Of a stretch of DNA of 21,457 bases, positions 1-7,634 are shown piece by piece (position 1 is the stretch's first letter; every line of letters starts with the position of its first letter). The stretch lies in assembly GCA_011391655.1 (NCBI GenBank), contig JAABQE010000246.1:1-21457 (forward strand), read 5' to 3'. Origin of the DNA: Hydrogenophilales bacterium. Lineage in GTDB: Bacteria; Pseudomonadota; Gammaproteobacteria; Burkholderiales; Thiobacillaceae. The translations under genes were made by a program, and so were the position numbers. The notes beneath the pieces were generated by a model that saw nothing but the letters and a program-made list of their open reading frames with translations, made no database searches and was not told where the DNA came from.

Positions 1-180
1 ATGGCCGTGGGTGAGCAGGATTTTTTCCAGCGTGAGTCCACGCGATTGCACTTCCGCCAGTAGGCGCTCGGCCTCGCCGCCCGGATCGATCAGCGCCGCG
101 CGGCCAGCCGCGTCCCACACCAGCGAGCAGTTTTGTTGATACGGGGTGACGGGGAGGATGGTAAATTCCATGCACGCCAT
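1..180 (-). CDS. MBL-fold metallo-hydrolase, 5' part only
   Basis: This is the first 60 codons of a minus-strand gene that runs off the left edge of the window. The N-terminus contains MEFTILPVTPYQQNCS and then a stretch with LIDPGG, which matches the opening of GloB/YcbL-type metallo-beta-lactamase-fold hydrolases (glyoxalase II-like). The visible part ends at LTHGH, the beginning of the HxHxDH metal-binding motif, so the active site lies outside the window. Two in-frame ATGs are possible, at 180 and 171. A GGGAG sequence 6 nt upstream favours 180, while family alignments would favour MEFT at 171. The gene diverges from the thioredoxin-HEAT gene, with only 33 nt between them. The substrate cannot be told from the sequence. 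Confidence 0.85.
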   Translation of the reverse strand, partial: MACMEFTILPVTPYQQNCSLVWDAAGRAALIDPGGEAERLLAEVQSRGLTLEKILLTHGH

Positions 181-213
181 TATCGGCTCCCGCCACCCAT
201 TCAGCCAACGACC

Positions 214-846
214 ATGTCCTCACCTGACGCCCTGCTGCTCATTTCCACCCACTGCCCGCATTGCCCGGCGATGCTGGCGGCACTGACCGATCTGCTGAAG
301 CAGGGCGTGATCGGCCGCCTCGAAGCGGTCAACCTCGAACAGCGTCCCGAAGTAGGCCAGGCCCTCGGCGTGCGCAGCGTGCCGTGGCTGCGAATGGACC
401 GCATCGAGCTCGCGGGCGTACATTCCAAAACCGAACTCGCCGAGTGGGCGACCAAGGCCGACAGCGAAGCTGGCATGGCCGACTGGTTTCACCTGCTGCT
501 CAAAGAAGGCCAGTTGCCCAAAGCGCAGGCGATGATCGAAGCTTCGCCCGACCTGCTCGCCGCGGTGCTGCCCATCGTCGGCAACGTCGACGCGAGCCTC
601 AACGTCCGACTTGGCGCCGGGGTATTGCTGGAGGAATTCGCCGGCAGCGATACCCTGCGTGCGTTGCTGCCGCGTTTGGGCGAGCTGTCGCAACATGCCG
701 ATGCGCGCGTGCGGGCGGATGCCTGCCACTATCTCGGGTTGACCGACGATACCGCGGCAAGGGCCTGGCTGGACGCACGGAGCGCAGATGAGGATGCCGA
801 TGTGCGGGAGATAGCGGCGGAGAGTTTGCAGGCTATTTCGGGTTAA
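214..846 (+). CDS. Thioredoxin-fold protein with C-terminal HEAT-like repeats
   Basis: A 210-residue protein. The N-terminal third is a thioredoxin-like domain with a CPHC active site (Cys14, Cys17) and the cis-proline motif SVPW (Pro57). CPHC is the dipeptide arrangement of DsbA-type oxidants, but there is no signal peptide, so the protein is probably cytoplasmic. From about residue 95 onward the sequence is alpha-helical and resembles HEAT/PBS-lyase repeats, with helix pairs around 110-145, 147-175 and 180-208. The likely role is a thiol-disulphide or client-binding function with a helical docking surface, which is inference. The start at 214 was chosen because the thioredoxin fold begins at once after it; the frame is open further upstream (to a TTG at 133), but that stretch overlaps the divergent hydrolase gene. 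Confidence 0.8.
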   Translation: MSSPDALLLISTHCPHCPAMLAALTDLLKQGVIGRLEAVNLEQRPEVGQALGVRSVPWLRMDRIELAGVHSKTELAEWATKADSEAGMADWFHLLLKEGQLPKAQAMIEASPDLLAAVLPIVGNVDASLNVRLGAGVLLEEFAGSDTLRALLPRLGELSQHADARVRADACHYLGLTDDTAARAWLDARSADEDADVREIAAESLQAISG

Positions 847-899
847 GGGTCACGAAGCAGGCTTGGGAGGCTGGCTTCAGCAAATGATTTTAGAGCGCG

Positions 900-931
900 C
901 AGGGCGGATGAGCGTAGCGTTATCCGCCCTA
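900..931. repeat. REP-like palindromic intergenic repeat
   Basis: The arms AGGGCGGAT and ATCCGCCCT (901-909 and 922-930) enclose a short spacer containing GCGTAGCG, giving a strong hairpin. The pattern 'AGGGCGGAT ... GCGTAGCG ... ATCCGCCCT' is a type of dispersed intergenic palindrome I recognise from proteobacterial genomes. It may mark the left side of the rearranged segment, because the EamA fragment starts about 40 bases downstream. Only this copy is seen in the window. Confidence 0.6.
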
Positions 932-969
932 CTTATTATTCACTTACCGAGACATTCGCAGCCATCCTC

Positions 970-1140
970 ATGTCCGTCCCGTCGCTTACCTTGGCGCCAT
1001 CCTCGTCTGGTCGACCACGTCACTCGGCATTCAGTGGAGCACGCGGGGCGCGAGTTTCAGCTTTGCGGTGATGGCGCGGATGCTGATCGGGCTGGCAACC
1101 TGTCTGATCTTGTTGCAGGCGTCGCGCACGGCGTTTCCGT
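970..1140 (+). pseudogene. Truncated, frameshifted EamA transporter gene copy
   Basis: This stretch aligns end to end with the first 172 bases of the intact EamA gene at 3724-3895. By hand I count about 13 substitutions and a single missing base. The missing base falls in codon 3 (TCCGTCCC against TCCGTTCCC), which destroys the frame at once. Similarity begins at the ATG and stops abruptly after GCGTTTCCGT; there is no homologous sequence beyond. It is a dead 5' fragment, equivalent to roughly the first two membrane helices. The orientation is the same as the intact copy, and the Kelch lipoprotein gene lies between the two. Confidence 0.85.
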
Positions 1141-1223
1141 GCCGAAGCAGCCTGCCGGGGCAGTGAAGGTGGCAGGCCGATGCGACCTGTCACCACCGGG
1201 TTCACCGGGTTGCGATTGATGAA

Positions 1224-3380
1224 TCAAGGCGCAAGCAATCCACCGCTGTTCAACACCGTGCCATCGTAGCCGCCCCACACGATCATTTTGCCGTCAGCCC
1301 ACACAGCTGTGTGCTCCGCGCGGGCAGCAGGCGCATTAGTCGGTGTGATCAACTCCCAGGCATTGCTGACGGGATTGAACGCGTAGCCGTCGGCAAAGTA
1401 GGAGCTGACTGTTGCGCCGCCCCAGATGATCATCCGCGTGCCAGTCCACACCGCTGGCGCTTTCCAGCGCCCGGAGGGCGCACATTGCGCTTCGGTCGCG
1501 ACCCAGCTGTCGGCAACGGGATCGTAGAGGCCGCCGGTATTGGTGCTGCCATATACATCGCCCCACACGATCATTTTGTCGCCCGTCCAGATGGCCACAT
1601 GACCATAGCGTTCGGTTGGCGCGCCCGTGTTGCTGATGGGAGTCCAGGTATTGAATACCGGGTTGTAGCGCGCACCATCAGCCAGCAATGCACCGGTGGC
1701 GCTCTGGCCGCCCCAGACGATCATCTCGGTGCCAGTCCAGATGGCGGTGTGTCCAAAACGTGCGCTGGGCGCGCCCATGGTCGAAATGGCCTGCCAGGTG
1801 TTGGTGACCGGGTTGTAACGGGCGCCATTGTCATAGACGGTTCCCCCATAGCCGCTGCGGCCGCCCCAGACGATCATCTCGCTGCCGGTCCAGACCGCCG
1901 TGTGCTCGAAGCGCGCACTGGGCTGGCTGGCCGTGGCCATGGCTGCCCAGGCATTGGTGTCGGGATCATATTGGGCGCCTCCGGTCACTGCACTGCCGGA
2001 AGCGTATCCCCCCCAGACCAGCATGCGTGAGCCGGTCCAGACCGCCTTTTGATACTGGGCGGCCGGGGCGCCGGATGCAACCGACCAGGCTTCTGTAACG
2101 GGGTTATATCGGCCAAACTGGTCAGTGTATTGGAAGCTGCTGGCATTCGAGTCCCAGGCCAAACCGCCGGCGATAATCATCTCGCTGCCGGTCCAGACTG
2201 CCACATGTCCGTAACGGGCGAAGGGGACACTGGTCGTGCTGCTCGTGCTGGTCGGCACCCAGGCACCGATACCCTGGGTCGATATCGTGGTGAAGGTCCA
2301 CTGAAAAGGCGAGGCAAGCGGATTGCCCGCCAGATCGGTTATGCCCGTTGTCAGGGCCGCCGTATACGAACTCGCTGGCGCCAGGGCCGTATCGGGGGTG
2401 AACGACACCGTGCGATTGAGATAGGCAACTACTCCGGAAACTGCGCTGCTGGCAGGACCGGTCAGGCTGAACGTGCTGCCATTGACCGTGGCCGGGTCGA
2501 GGTCTTCATCAAAGCTTGCCGTTACCGTGCCGGCTGTCGAGGCGCAGGTGCTGCCCCCAACCGGGCTGACGGACTGGACAAGCGGCGGCGTGATATCGAG
2601 GTTGGCCGCTGTCGTGAACGTGAACACATAGGGCGCCGCCAGGGCATTTCCCGCTGCATCCTGGACCCCGGTCGTTACAGTCGCCGTATAGGTCCGGTTG
2701 AAAGTAAGGGCACCCGACGGGGTCAGCCGGGCACTGCTGGAGAAGCTGTCATAGACCACCCCGGCTGTAATCGGGTTGTTGAGATTGTCCTTGAGGGTGA
2801 CCGTTGCCGGGGTGATGGTTGCTGAATCCATGGCCTCGCTAAATGTCACGATCATCGTCGTGTTGATGGGAATACCGGTTGCGCCGGCAATCGGGGCCGT
2901 CGCTATGACCGTGGGTGCTGTCGTGTCCGCCAGGCGCGTCACGACGATGGTGTCATGCGCCGTCGTTCCGTTGCTGTCGGTTGCCGTGACGGTGATCGAG
3001 TTGCTGCCCAATTCGAGGGGGATTTGCGGCGCGCTCCAGATCACATTCACCTGCAGCAGGCAGCCGAGATAAAAGCTGGCGTTGCCGGACGTGCCATTCG
3101 CAGCGTTGAACCAGACCACTTGATAACCAGCAGGTATGGTTCCAACGATGCCGGTGCAATTGGCGCCATCCGGCACAAAGGATCCCCCGCTCAGGCTGAC
3201 CCGTTCACTGTCCGTCTGGTAGGTTCCGGTGTTGGATGGGCTGCTGATCCAGAGGGACGAACCCGCTGGGGGAGGCGCGCTATCATCGCCCCCCCCGCCG
3301 CCACAGGCTGCAAGCAGACTGCCAAGCAATATTGCAATTCCTAACAGCGAACTCCAGTGGGAATACTTGCCGGCGCGCAT
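1224..3380 (-). CDS. Surface or periplasmic lipoprotein: Ig-like domains plus Kelch propeller
   Basis: A 718-residue protein of unknown specific function. The N-terminus is a lipoprotein signal peptide with lipobox LLAAC (Cys26) followed by a glycine-rich linker, so it is probably lipid-anchored on the periplasmic or outer face. Residues about 40-150 form an Ig-like region. Two SbsA-type Ig-like (Big_5) domains follow (about 152-258 and 263-366), each opening with T-A/P-P and closing with FTFTT or WTFTT. Residues about 375-718 hold seven Kelch-type repeats with the recurring pattern R-x-x-H-T-A-V-W-T-G-x-x-M-I-V-W-G-G, enough for a seven-bladed beta-propeller. A GGAG sits 8 nt before the ATG, supporting the start. 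Such proteins typically bind ligands or polysaccharide; that is inference. The gene is flanked by a truncated and an intact copy of an EamA transporter gene, suggesting it arrived or was moved during a rearrangement. Confidence 0.85.
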   Translation of the reverse strand: MRAGKYSHWSSLLGIAILLGSLLAACGGGGGDDSAPPPAGSSLWISSPSNTGTYQTDSERVSLSGGSFVPDGANCTGIVGTIPAGYQVVWFNAANGTSGNASFYLGCLLQVNVIWSAPQIPLELGSNSITVTATDSNGTTAHDTIVVTRLADTTAPTVIATAPIAGATGIPINTTMIVTFSEAMDSATITPATVTLKDNLNNPITAGVVYDSFSSSARLTPSGALTFNRTYTATVTTGVQDAAGNALAAPYVFTFTTAANLDITPPLVQSVSPVGGSTCASTAGTVTASFDEDLDPATVNGSTFSLTGPASSAVSGVVAYLNRTVSFTPDTALAPASSYTAALTTGITDLAGNPLASPFQWTFTTISTQGIGAWVPTSTSSTTSVPFARYGHVAVWTGSEMIIAGGLAWDSNASSFQYTDQFGRYNPVTEAWSVASGAPAAQYQKAVWTGSRMLVWGGYASGSAVTGGAQYDPDTNAWAAMATASQPSARFEHTAVWTGSEMIVWGGRSGYGGTVYDNGARYNPVTNTWQAISTMGAPSARFGHTAIWTGTEMIVWGGQSATGALLADGARYNPVFNTWTPISNTGAPTERYGHVAIWTGDKMIVWGDVYGSTNTGGLYDPVADSWVATEAQCAPSGRWKAPAVWTGTRMIIWGGATVSSYFADGYAFNPVSNAWELITPTNAPAARAEHTAVWADGKMIVWGGYDGTVLNSGGLLAP

Positions 3381-3723
3381 CTGGTTGTCTCCGATTATGG
3401 GCTTGGAAATTAATTAAAAAATTTCAGGAATCGTTCTGAAATCCCGTACAGAAAACCAACTCATCCTTAAAGACAAGATTCTCCGCTTTCCAATATAGAC
3501 CTCAAGTTGAGTTTCATTGGCTGCATGGGAGCGATTGGGATGAACCGGGAAACGCTTGCCTCAGTGAATCTTGCCTGGGCCAAACACCGGGCGGTCATGA
3601 TCATCCTCTGGCCTATAGTCGCGTTCAGCGCCTACACTTCGCTGTCCGCGGCATGCCGGGTCAACAAGGCTTGTGCCCACCGTGCATTGATTGGTTTTCA
3701 ACCCTGGCTTGAGTCCTTACTCC
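3381..3723. other. Divergent intergenic region, no supported gene
   Basis: These 343 bases separate the lipoprotein gene (minus) from the EamA transporter (plus). The half next to the lipoprotein gene is strongly AT-rich, unlike the surrounding DNA, and probably carries its promoter, although I cannot place clear -35 and -10 boxes. The rest (about 3500-3723) contains open frames with poor coding character and no recognisable protein. Confidence 0.5.
3422..3441. repeat. Inverted repeat upstream of the lipoprotein gene
   Basis: TTTCAG and CTGAAA arms are separated by 8 bases, next to an A/T run. It could be an operator for the minus-strand lipoprotein gene or a weak hairpin; the sequence alone does not decide. 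Confidence 0.3.
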
Positions 3724-4647
3724 ATGTCCGTTCCCGTCGCTTACCTTGGCGTCATCCTGATCTGGTCGACCACGCCGCTCGGCATTCAGTGGAGCGCGCA
3801 GGGCGCGAGTTTCAGCTTTGCGGTGATGGCGCGGATGCTGATCGGGCTGGCGATCTGTCTGATCTTGTTGCGCGCGACGCGCACCGCGTTTCCGTTCACG
3901 CTGGCGGCGCGGCAACTGTATGCAATCAGCGGGCTGTCGATGTTTGTGGCGATGCTGCTCACCTATTGGGGCGCGCTGCACATTCCGTCGGGGCTGATTT
4001 CGGTGATCTTCGGGCTGTCGCCGCTGGTGACCGGGGTGTTCGCGGCACTGTGGCTGAGTGAGCGCACGCTTACGCCGCTTCGCATGGCTGGCTTGGGGAT
4101 GGCGCTGGCCGGTTTGTGGCTGATTTTTGGCCAGCCGTGGCCGGGCGACAGCCGCGCCACGCTTGGCACCGCCGCAGTGGTAGCGGGGATGACGATGCAG
4201 GCGCTGGGGTTGGTGTGGATCAAGCGGCTCAATGTACGGGTTTCGTCGCTGGCGATTACCACCGGCTCGCTCGGGGTGGCGACGCCCCTGTTCGTGCTGG
4301 CCTGGCTGGTTTCAGACGGTGCGCGGTTGCCGCCGGAGATCACGCCGCGCGCAGGACTCGCCATCGTTTATCTTGGTGTACTGGGCTCGGTGGTGGGCTT
4401 CACGCTGTATTACTACGTGATCAAGCATCTCGACGCCGGGCGGGTGGCGCTGGTCACGCTGGTGACGCCGGTGACAGCCTTGTTGCTGGGACAGACGCTC
4501 AATGCCGAATTCATCCCGCTGCGTGGCTGGATCGGCATTGCGCTGATCGGCGCCGGGCTGCTGCTGTATGAATGGCAGGTGCTGGCCGGATTAAGGTCGG
4601 CCGCGCCGGCAACCGATAACAGTCTGCCATCCCGCTCGGTCGATTAA
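3724..4647 (+). CDS. EamA/DMT-family transporter
   Basis: A 307-residue integral membrane protein with about ten hydrophobic helices in two related halves, the EamA (DUF6) arrangement of the drug/metabolite transporter superfamily. Family-like features include the opening G-V-I-L-I-W-S-T-T-P, and the second-half segment with VYLGVLGSVVGFTLYYYVIK followed by a helix rich in V-T-P-V-T-A-L-L-L-G. Members export amino acids, metabolites or drugs; the substrate here is unknown. ATG 3724 was chosen because the paralogous fragment at 970 is similar only from this ATG onward. No strong ribosome-binding site precedes it. The C13 peptidase gene starts 3 nt after its stop, so the two are probably co-translated. 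Confidence 0.88.
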   Translation: MSVPVAYLGVILIWSTTPLGIQWSAQGASFSFAVMARMLIGLAICLILLRATRTAFPFTLAARQLYAISGLSMFVAMLLTYWGALHIPSGLISVIFGLSPLVTGVFAALWLSERTLTPLRMAGLGMALAGLWLIFGQPWPGDSRATLGTAAVVAGMTMQALGLVWIKRLNVRVSSLAITTGSLGVATPLFVLAWLVSDGARLPPEITPRAGLAIVYLGVLGSVVGFTLYYYVIKHLDAGRVALVTLVTPVTALLLGQTLNAEFIPLRGWIGIALIGAGLLLYEWQVLAGLRSAAPATDNSLPSRSVD

Positions 4648-4650
4648 CCC

Positions 4651-5985
4651 ATGCGCGCACTGCTCCATAACCTGCTGGCCGGCTTTCGCCTGGCGACATT
4701 TTTCAAAGTCGATGCGGCTGACTTTCGGGTATCGATCCGTCAGCTGGTCTGGCTGTTGCTGATCGAATTCGCGCTCGGTGTCGGCATCAGCTATGTCATG
4801 CTGGATGGCGCAGCCCGATTCAACCCCTATGCGGTGGTGCAGGCGCTGGCGTCGGTGACGCTGATGCTGGCGGTTGCCGCGCTGCTGGCGCACTGGCTGC
4901 GCACGCCCGCGCTGCTGCTCGGCTATGCCGTCGCCGCTACGGCGATGGCGCCGATGCTGCTGGTCTATACCTATGGCGGTTATGTGGCCTGGGAGCGGCT
5001 CGGTTTCGATCTGGCTGGCTTTGATCGGGACGGCACGGTGTGGACGGTGGTATGGCTGTTATTGATCGCCGCACTGCTGGTGCGTGCGGTCAGGCTGTGG
5101 GTGCCGCTCAGGTTGATCAGGCATGTTGCGGTGGCGTGCTTGCTGATCGGCACCCTCATCGCCCAGCTCTGGCTGCCGCAGCAGGAGATCTGGCATGCCG
5201 CCGATGAGGACGACAGCGTGCTCGAAATCGGCGGCCACGAAGCGCTGCTGTATCAGCAGCCGCACCTGCTCGACGGGAAGCTGAACACGCTGCAGGCGCA
5301 GCGTCCCAACGTGGCCGATCTGTACTTTGTCGGCTTTGCCGGCTATGGCTGGCAGGACGTGTTCATGAAGGAAATGAACACGGTGCGCGCACTGTTCGAC
5401 AGCCGTTTCGACACGCGCGGCCGCTCGCTGGCGCTGATCAACAACACGCACACCCAGGCCAGCGCACCGATTGCCACCATGACGGCACTGCAAACTGCGC
5501 TGGCGCATGTGGGCGGTCTGCTCGACCCGGAGGAAGACGTGCTGTTCCTGTTTGTCACCAGCCACGGCTGGGGCGATCCAGCCTATCTCTCGGTGGATCA
5601 CGATGGCCTGCAACTCACGCAATTGACCCCCGCCCGTCTCAAGGCCGCGCTGGCCGCCACGCCGATCAAATGGAAAGTGATTGTGGTGTCGGCCTGTTAT
5701 TCCGGCAGTTTCATTCCGGCGCTGCAGGACGACAACACGCTGGTAATTACCGCATCGCGCGCTGACCGCAATTCGTTCGGCTGCGACGCCCGCAGCAGCA
5801 TGACCGACTTTGGCCGCGCCTATTTTGTCGAGGCATTGAAGCAGACCACGTCATTCACCGCTGCGTTCGAGCTGGCGCGCACGCGCATTGCCGCACGCGA
5901 AAAATCCGAAGGCCTGACGCCATCGCAGCCGCAGATGTCGCTGGGCAAAGCCTTCGCCGATAAATGGCGTGGGCTGTATGACTGA
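4651..5985 (+). CDS. Membrane-anchored C13 family (legumain-like) cysteine peptidase
   Basis: A 444-residue protein in two parts. Residues 1-175 hold about five hydrophobic helices (near 32-52, 64-82, 86-106, 130-148 and 157-175), reminiscent of a Yip1-like membrane domain. The rest is a C13 peptidase domain: the catalytic His is in TSHGWGD (His305) and the catalytic Cys in VSACYSGSF (Cys349), each after a hydrophobic beta strand as in the caspase-like fold. The family includes legumain and the GPI transamidase subunit Gpi8; bacterial members are poorly studied. The peptidase domain probably faces the periplasm, which is inference. It follows the EamA transporter by 3 nt, suggesting co-expression, but a functional link is not evident. 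Confidence 0.85.
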   Translation: MRALLHNLLAGFRLATFFKVDAADFRVSIRQLVWLLLIEFALGVGISYVMLDGAARFNPYAVVQALASVTLMLAVAALLAHWLRTPALLLGYAVAATAMAPMLLVYTYGGYVAWERLGFDLAGFDRDGTVWTVVWLLLIAALLVRAVRLWVPLRLIRHVAVACLLIGTLIAQLWLPQQEIWHAADEDDSVLEIGGHEALLYQQPHLLDGKLNTLQAQRPNVADLYFVGFAGYGWQDVFMKEMNTVRALFDSRFDTRGRSLALINNTHTQASAPIATMTALQTALAHVGGLLDPEEDVLFLFVTSHGWGDPAYLSVDHDGLQLTQLTPARLKAALAATPIKWKVIVVSACYSGSFIPALQDDNTLVITASRADRNSFGCDARSSMTDFGRAYFVEALKQTTSFTAAFELARTRIAAREKSEGLTPSQPQMSLGKAFADKWRGLYD

Positions 5986-6003
5986 CCCGGGCCAAGCGGG
6001 ATA

Positions 6004-6020
6004 TGAACCGCCCTGGTTCA
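6004..6020. terminator. Short hairpin between convergent genes
   Basis: TGAACC and GGTTCA form a 6-bp stem with a 5-nt loop, between the stop codons of the C13 peptidase gene and the zinc-ribbon gene. There is no good T-run on either side, so it is at most a weak bidirectional terminator. Confidence 0.3.
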
Positions 6021-6030
6021 ACGCGTGCAA

Positions 6031-6387
6031 TTATTTCTTGAACAGATCGTCGAGCAGATTCGGCTTCGCTGGAGCGGCATCAGGCCCGGCATCATGTTGG
6101 CCGCTGAACAGCGCGTCCAGCGCTGAGCGGTTGGACTGCGCCACCGCCGCACCGCCGCCGCGATAGGCATCGGGGCGCGGCACAAACCAGCCGCAGAAAT
6201 TGGCGCGGGTTTTGTCGGATATCGGCTCGGCGGCGAGCTCGCGGCACTGCTTGGCGCGCCCGGCGTCGAAGTGGCGGCACATGCGGCAGGTGTGCACATC
6301 AGCGCGGCAGCTCGGGCAGGCTTCGGTGCGCGACAACGGCAGCAACACAGTCAAGGTCGCGCCGCATTTCCAGCATTGCAGGCTCAT
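6031..6387 (-). CDS. Small zinc-ribbon protein of unknown function
   Basis: A 118-residue hydrophilic protein. Cysteine pairs CWKC (5, 8) and CPSC (24, 27) form a classical zinc ribbon, followed by CRMC (34, 37) and single cysteines at 48 and 65, so a second metal site is possible. The C-terminal part is low-complexity and ends in LLDDLFKK, which resembles a short docking peptide. Its ATG overlaps the stop codon of the lytic transglycosylase gene (ATGA), so translation is likely coupled and it is the last gene of the minus-strand operon. Conserved hypothetical; no specific function can be assigned. Confidence 0.75.
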   Translation of the reverse strand: MSLQCWKCGATLTVLLPLSRTEACPSCRADVHTCRMCRHFDAGRAKQCRELAAEPISDKTRANFCGWFVPRPDAYRGGGAAVAQSNRSALDALFSGQHDAGPDAAPAKPNLLDDLFKK

Positions 6388-7634
6388 GGCGGGCTCTCCG
6401 GATTGGCGAAGGTCGGGGCTGGCTTGCCGGTGAGCGTGCCTGCTGCTGCAGCCTCGGCATGGCTGCGCTCGATCTCTGCCAGCACGCTCGGGGCAGGGTA
6501 GCCATCCGCGGGCAGCTGGTGCTTGACCTGATAGCGGCGCAGTGCGGTTTGCGTGCGCGGACCGAGCAGACCGTCCGCCGTGCCGGCGTCGTAGCCCAGT
6601 TCATTGAGCGCCTGCTGCAGCGCCTTCATCTGCGCGGTGCTGAGCGAACCCGTCTCACCGGTTTGCGTGACCAGCGCGCTGCCGCCGGCTATCTGGTGCG
6701 CCAATTGCGCCACGCTCAAGGCATAGCTGACCGAGCGGTTCCACTGCATCACCACGTCGAAATTATCGAACACCATGAAGGCAGGCCCCTGCCAGCCTTG
6801 CGGCAATACGATGGCGGTACGCCCGGCGACGCTGGGCAGCGCGCTGGTATCCATCGCCTGCACGCCCCGCGCCGCCCATTCCGCCACTGGCAGCCGATGC
6901 GCGACGCGTGCCTGCCGCCAGTCGAAACCCTCTGGCAATTGCACTTCAATCGCCACCGGCTCGCCCTCACGCCAGCCTGCGCGCCTGAGGTAATTCGCCG
7001 CCGAATGCATCGCATCGGGCAGCGATTGCCAGAGGTCGATGCGGGCATCGCCGTCGCCGTCGACCGCGTAGGTACGGAAGGTCGAGGGCATGAATTGCAT
7101 GTGCCCCATCGCGCCCGCCCATGAGCCATTCATGTCGATGGCGGCGACGTGGCCGGCGTCGATGATGCGCAGCGCATCGAGCAACTGGCTGCGAAAAAAC
7201 GTGCTGCGGCGACCGTCCCACGCCAGCGTGGCGAGGCTGGCCGGAATGTTCAGCGTGCCCATGCTGCTGCCAAAATTGGTTTCCAGCCCCCAGAACGCAA
7301 CCAGCACATTTTTCGGCACACCATACTTGTGTTCAACCGCATTCAGCAGGGTTGCGTGTTCGGCCAGCTTGGCCTGGCCGCGCGCAACCTGACTCGCGGT
7401 CACACGTCTTCCCAGATACTCGGCAAAGGCGCTCAGAAACTCGGGCTGGCGACCATCCAGTTCGATCACGCGCTGAACCGGGGTGAGGCCGGTCAGTGCG
7501 GCGTCGAGGGTGTCGGCGGAAATGCCCTGTTTCGCAGCATCCTGACGGAAGGCGGCGAGCCAGCTAGAGAAGTCGTTCTGGCTGTAGGCAGGCGCCATCA
7601 CCCACAACGTGAGCAGGAAAAAAAGTTTACGCAT
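6384..7634 (-). CDS. Lytic murein transglycosylase (MltB-type) with peptidoglycan-binding domain
   Basis: A 416-residue secreted enzyme that cleaves peptidoglycan glycan strands with formation of 1,6-anhydro-MurNAc. A Sec signal peptide (about 1-18, cleavage after AYS) has no lipobox, so it is a soluble periplasmic form. The SLT_2 catalytic domain spans about 20-320, with the catalytic Glu118 in FWGLETNFG and the MltB-type motif GAMGHMQFMPSTF. A PG_binding_1 domain follows at about 335-395, with LGYDAGTADGLLGPRTQTAL. ATG 7634 was chosen because the signal peptide starts there; it overlaps the end of the amidotransferase gene by 8 nt. Its own ribosome-binding site is poor, consistent with translational coupling. 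Confidence 0.92.
   Translation of the reverse strand: MRKLFFLLTLWVMAPAYSQNDFSSWLAAFRQDAAKQGISADTLDAALTGLTPVQRVIELDGRQPEFLSAFAEYLGRRVTASQVARGQAKLAEHATLLNAVEHKYGVPKNVLVAFWGLETNFGSSMGTLNIPASLATLAWDGRRSTFFRSQLLDALRIIDAGHVAAIDMNGSWAGAMGHMQFMPSTFRTYAVDGDGDARIDLWQSLPDAMHSAANYLRRAGWREGEPVAIEVQLPEGFDWRQARVAHRLPVAEWAARGVQAMDTSALPSVAGRTAIVLPQGWQGPAFMVFDNFDVVMQWNRSVSYALSVAQLAHQIAGGSALVTQTGETGSLSTAQMKALQQALNELGYDAGTADGLLGPRTQTALRRYQVKHQLPADGYPAPSVLAEIERSHAEAAAAGTLTGKPAPTFANPESPP

Larger units (their letters stand above)
847..1223. other. Intergenic region with repeat and gene remnant
   Basis: These 377 bases lie between two convergent genes and hold no intact gene. An imperfect stem-loop (854-878) follows the thioredoxin-HEAT stop codon and could act as a weak terminator. 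A palindromic repeat follows at 900-931 and the EamA gene fragment at 970-1140. After the fragment the sequence is unrelated to the intact transporter gene and includes a 9-bp tandem duplication (CACCGGGTT, 1194-1211) just before the stop codon of the Kelch lipoprotein gene. Confidence 0.6.

Noticed and set aside
3507..4061. 184-codon plus-strand frame before and within the EamA gene
   Set aside because: Its second half is an out-of-frame reading of the EamA gene, and the same shadow translation appears in the EamA fragment at 970. The first half has no recognisable content.
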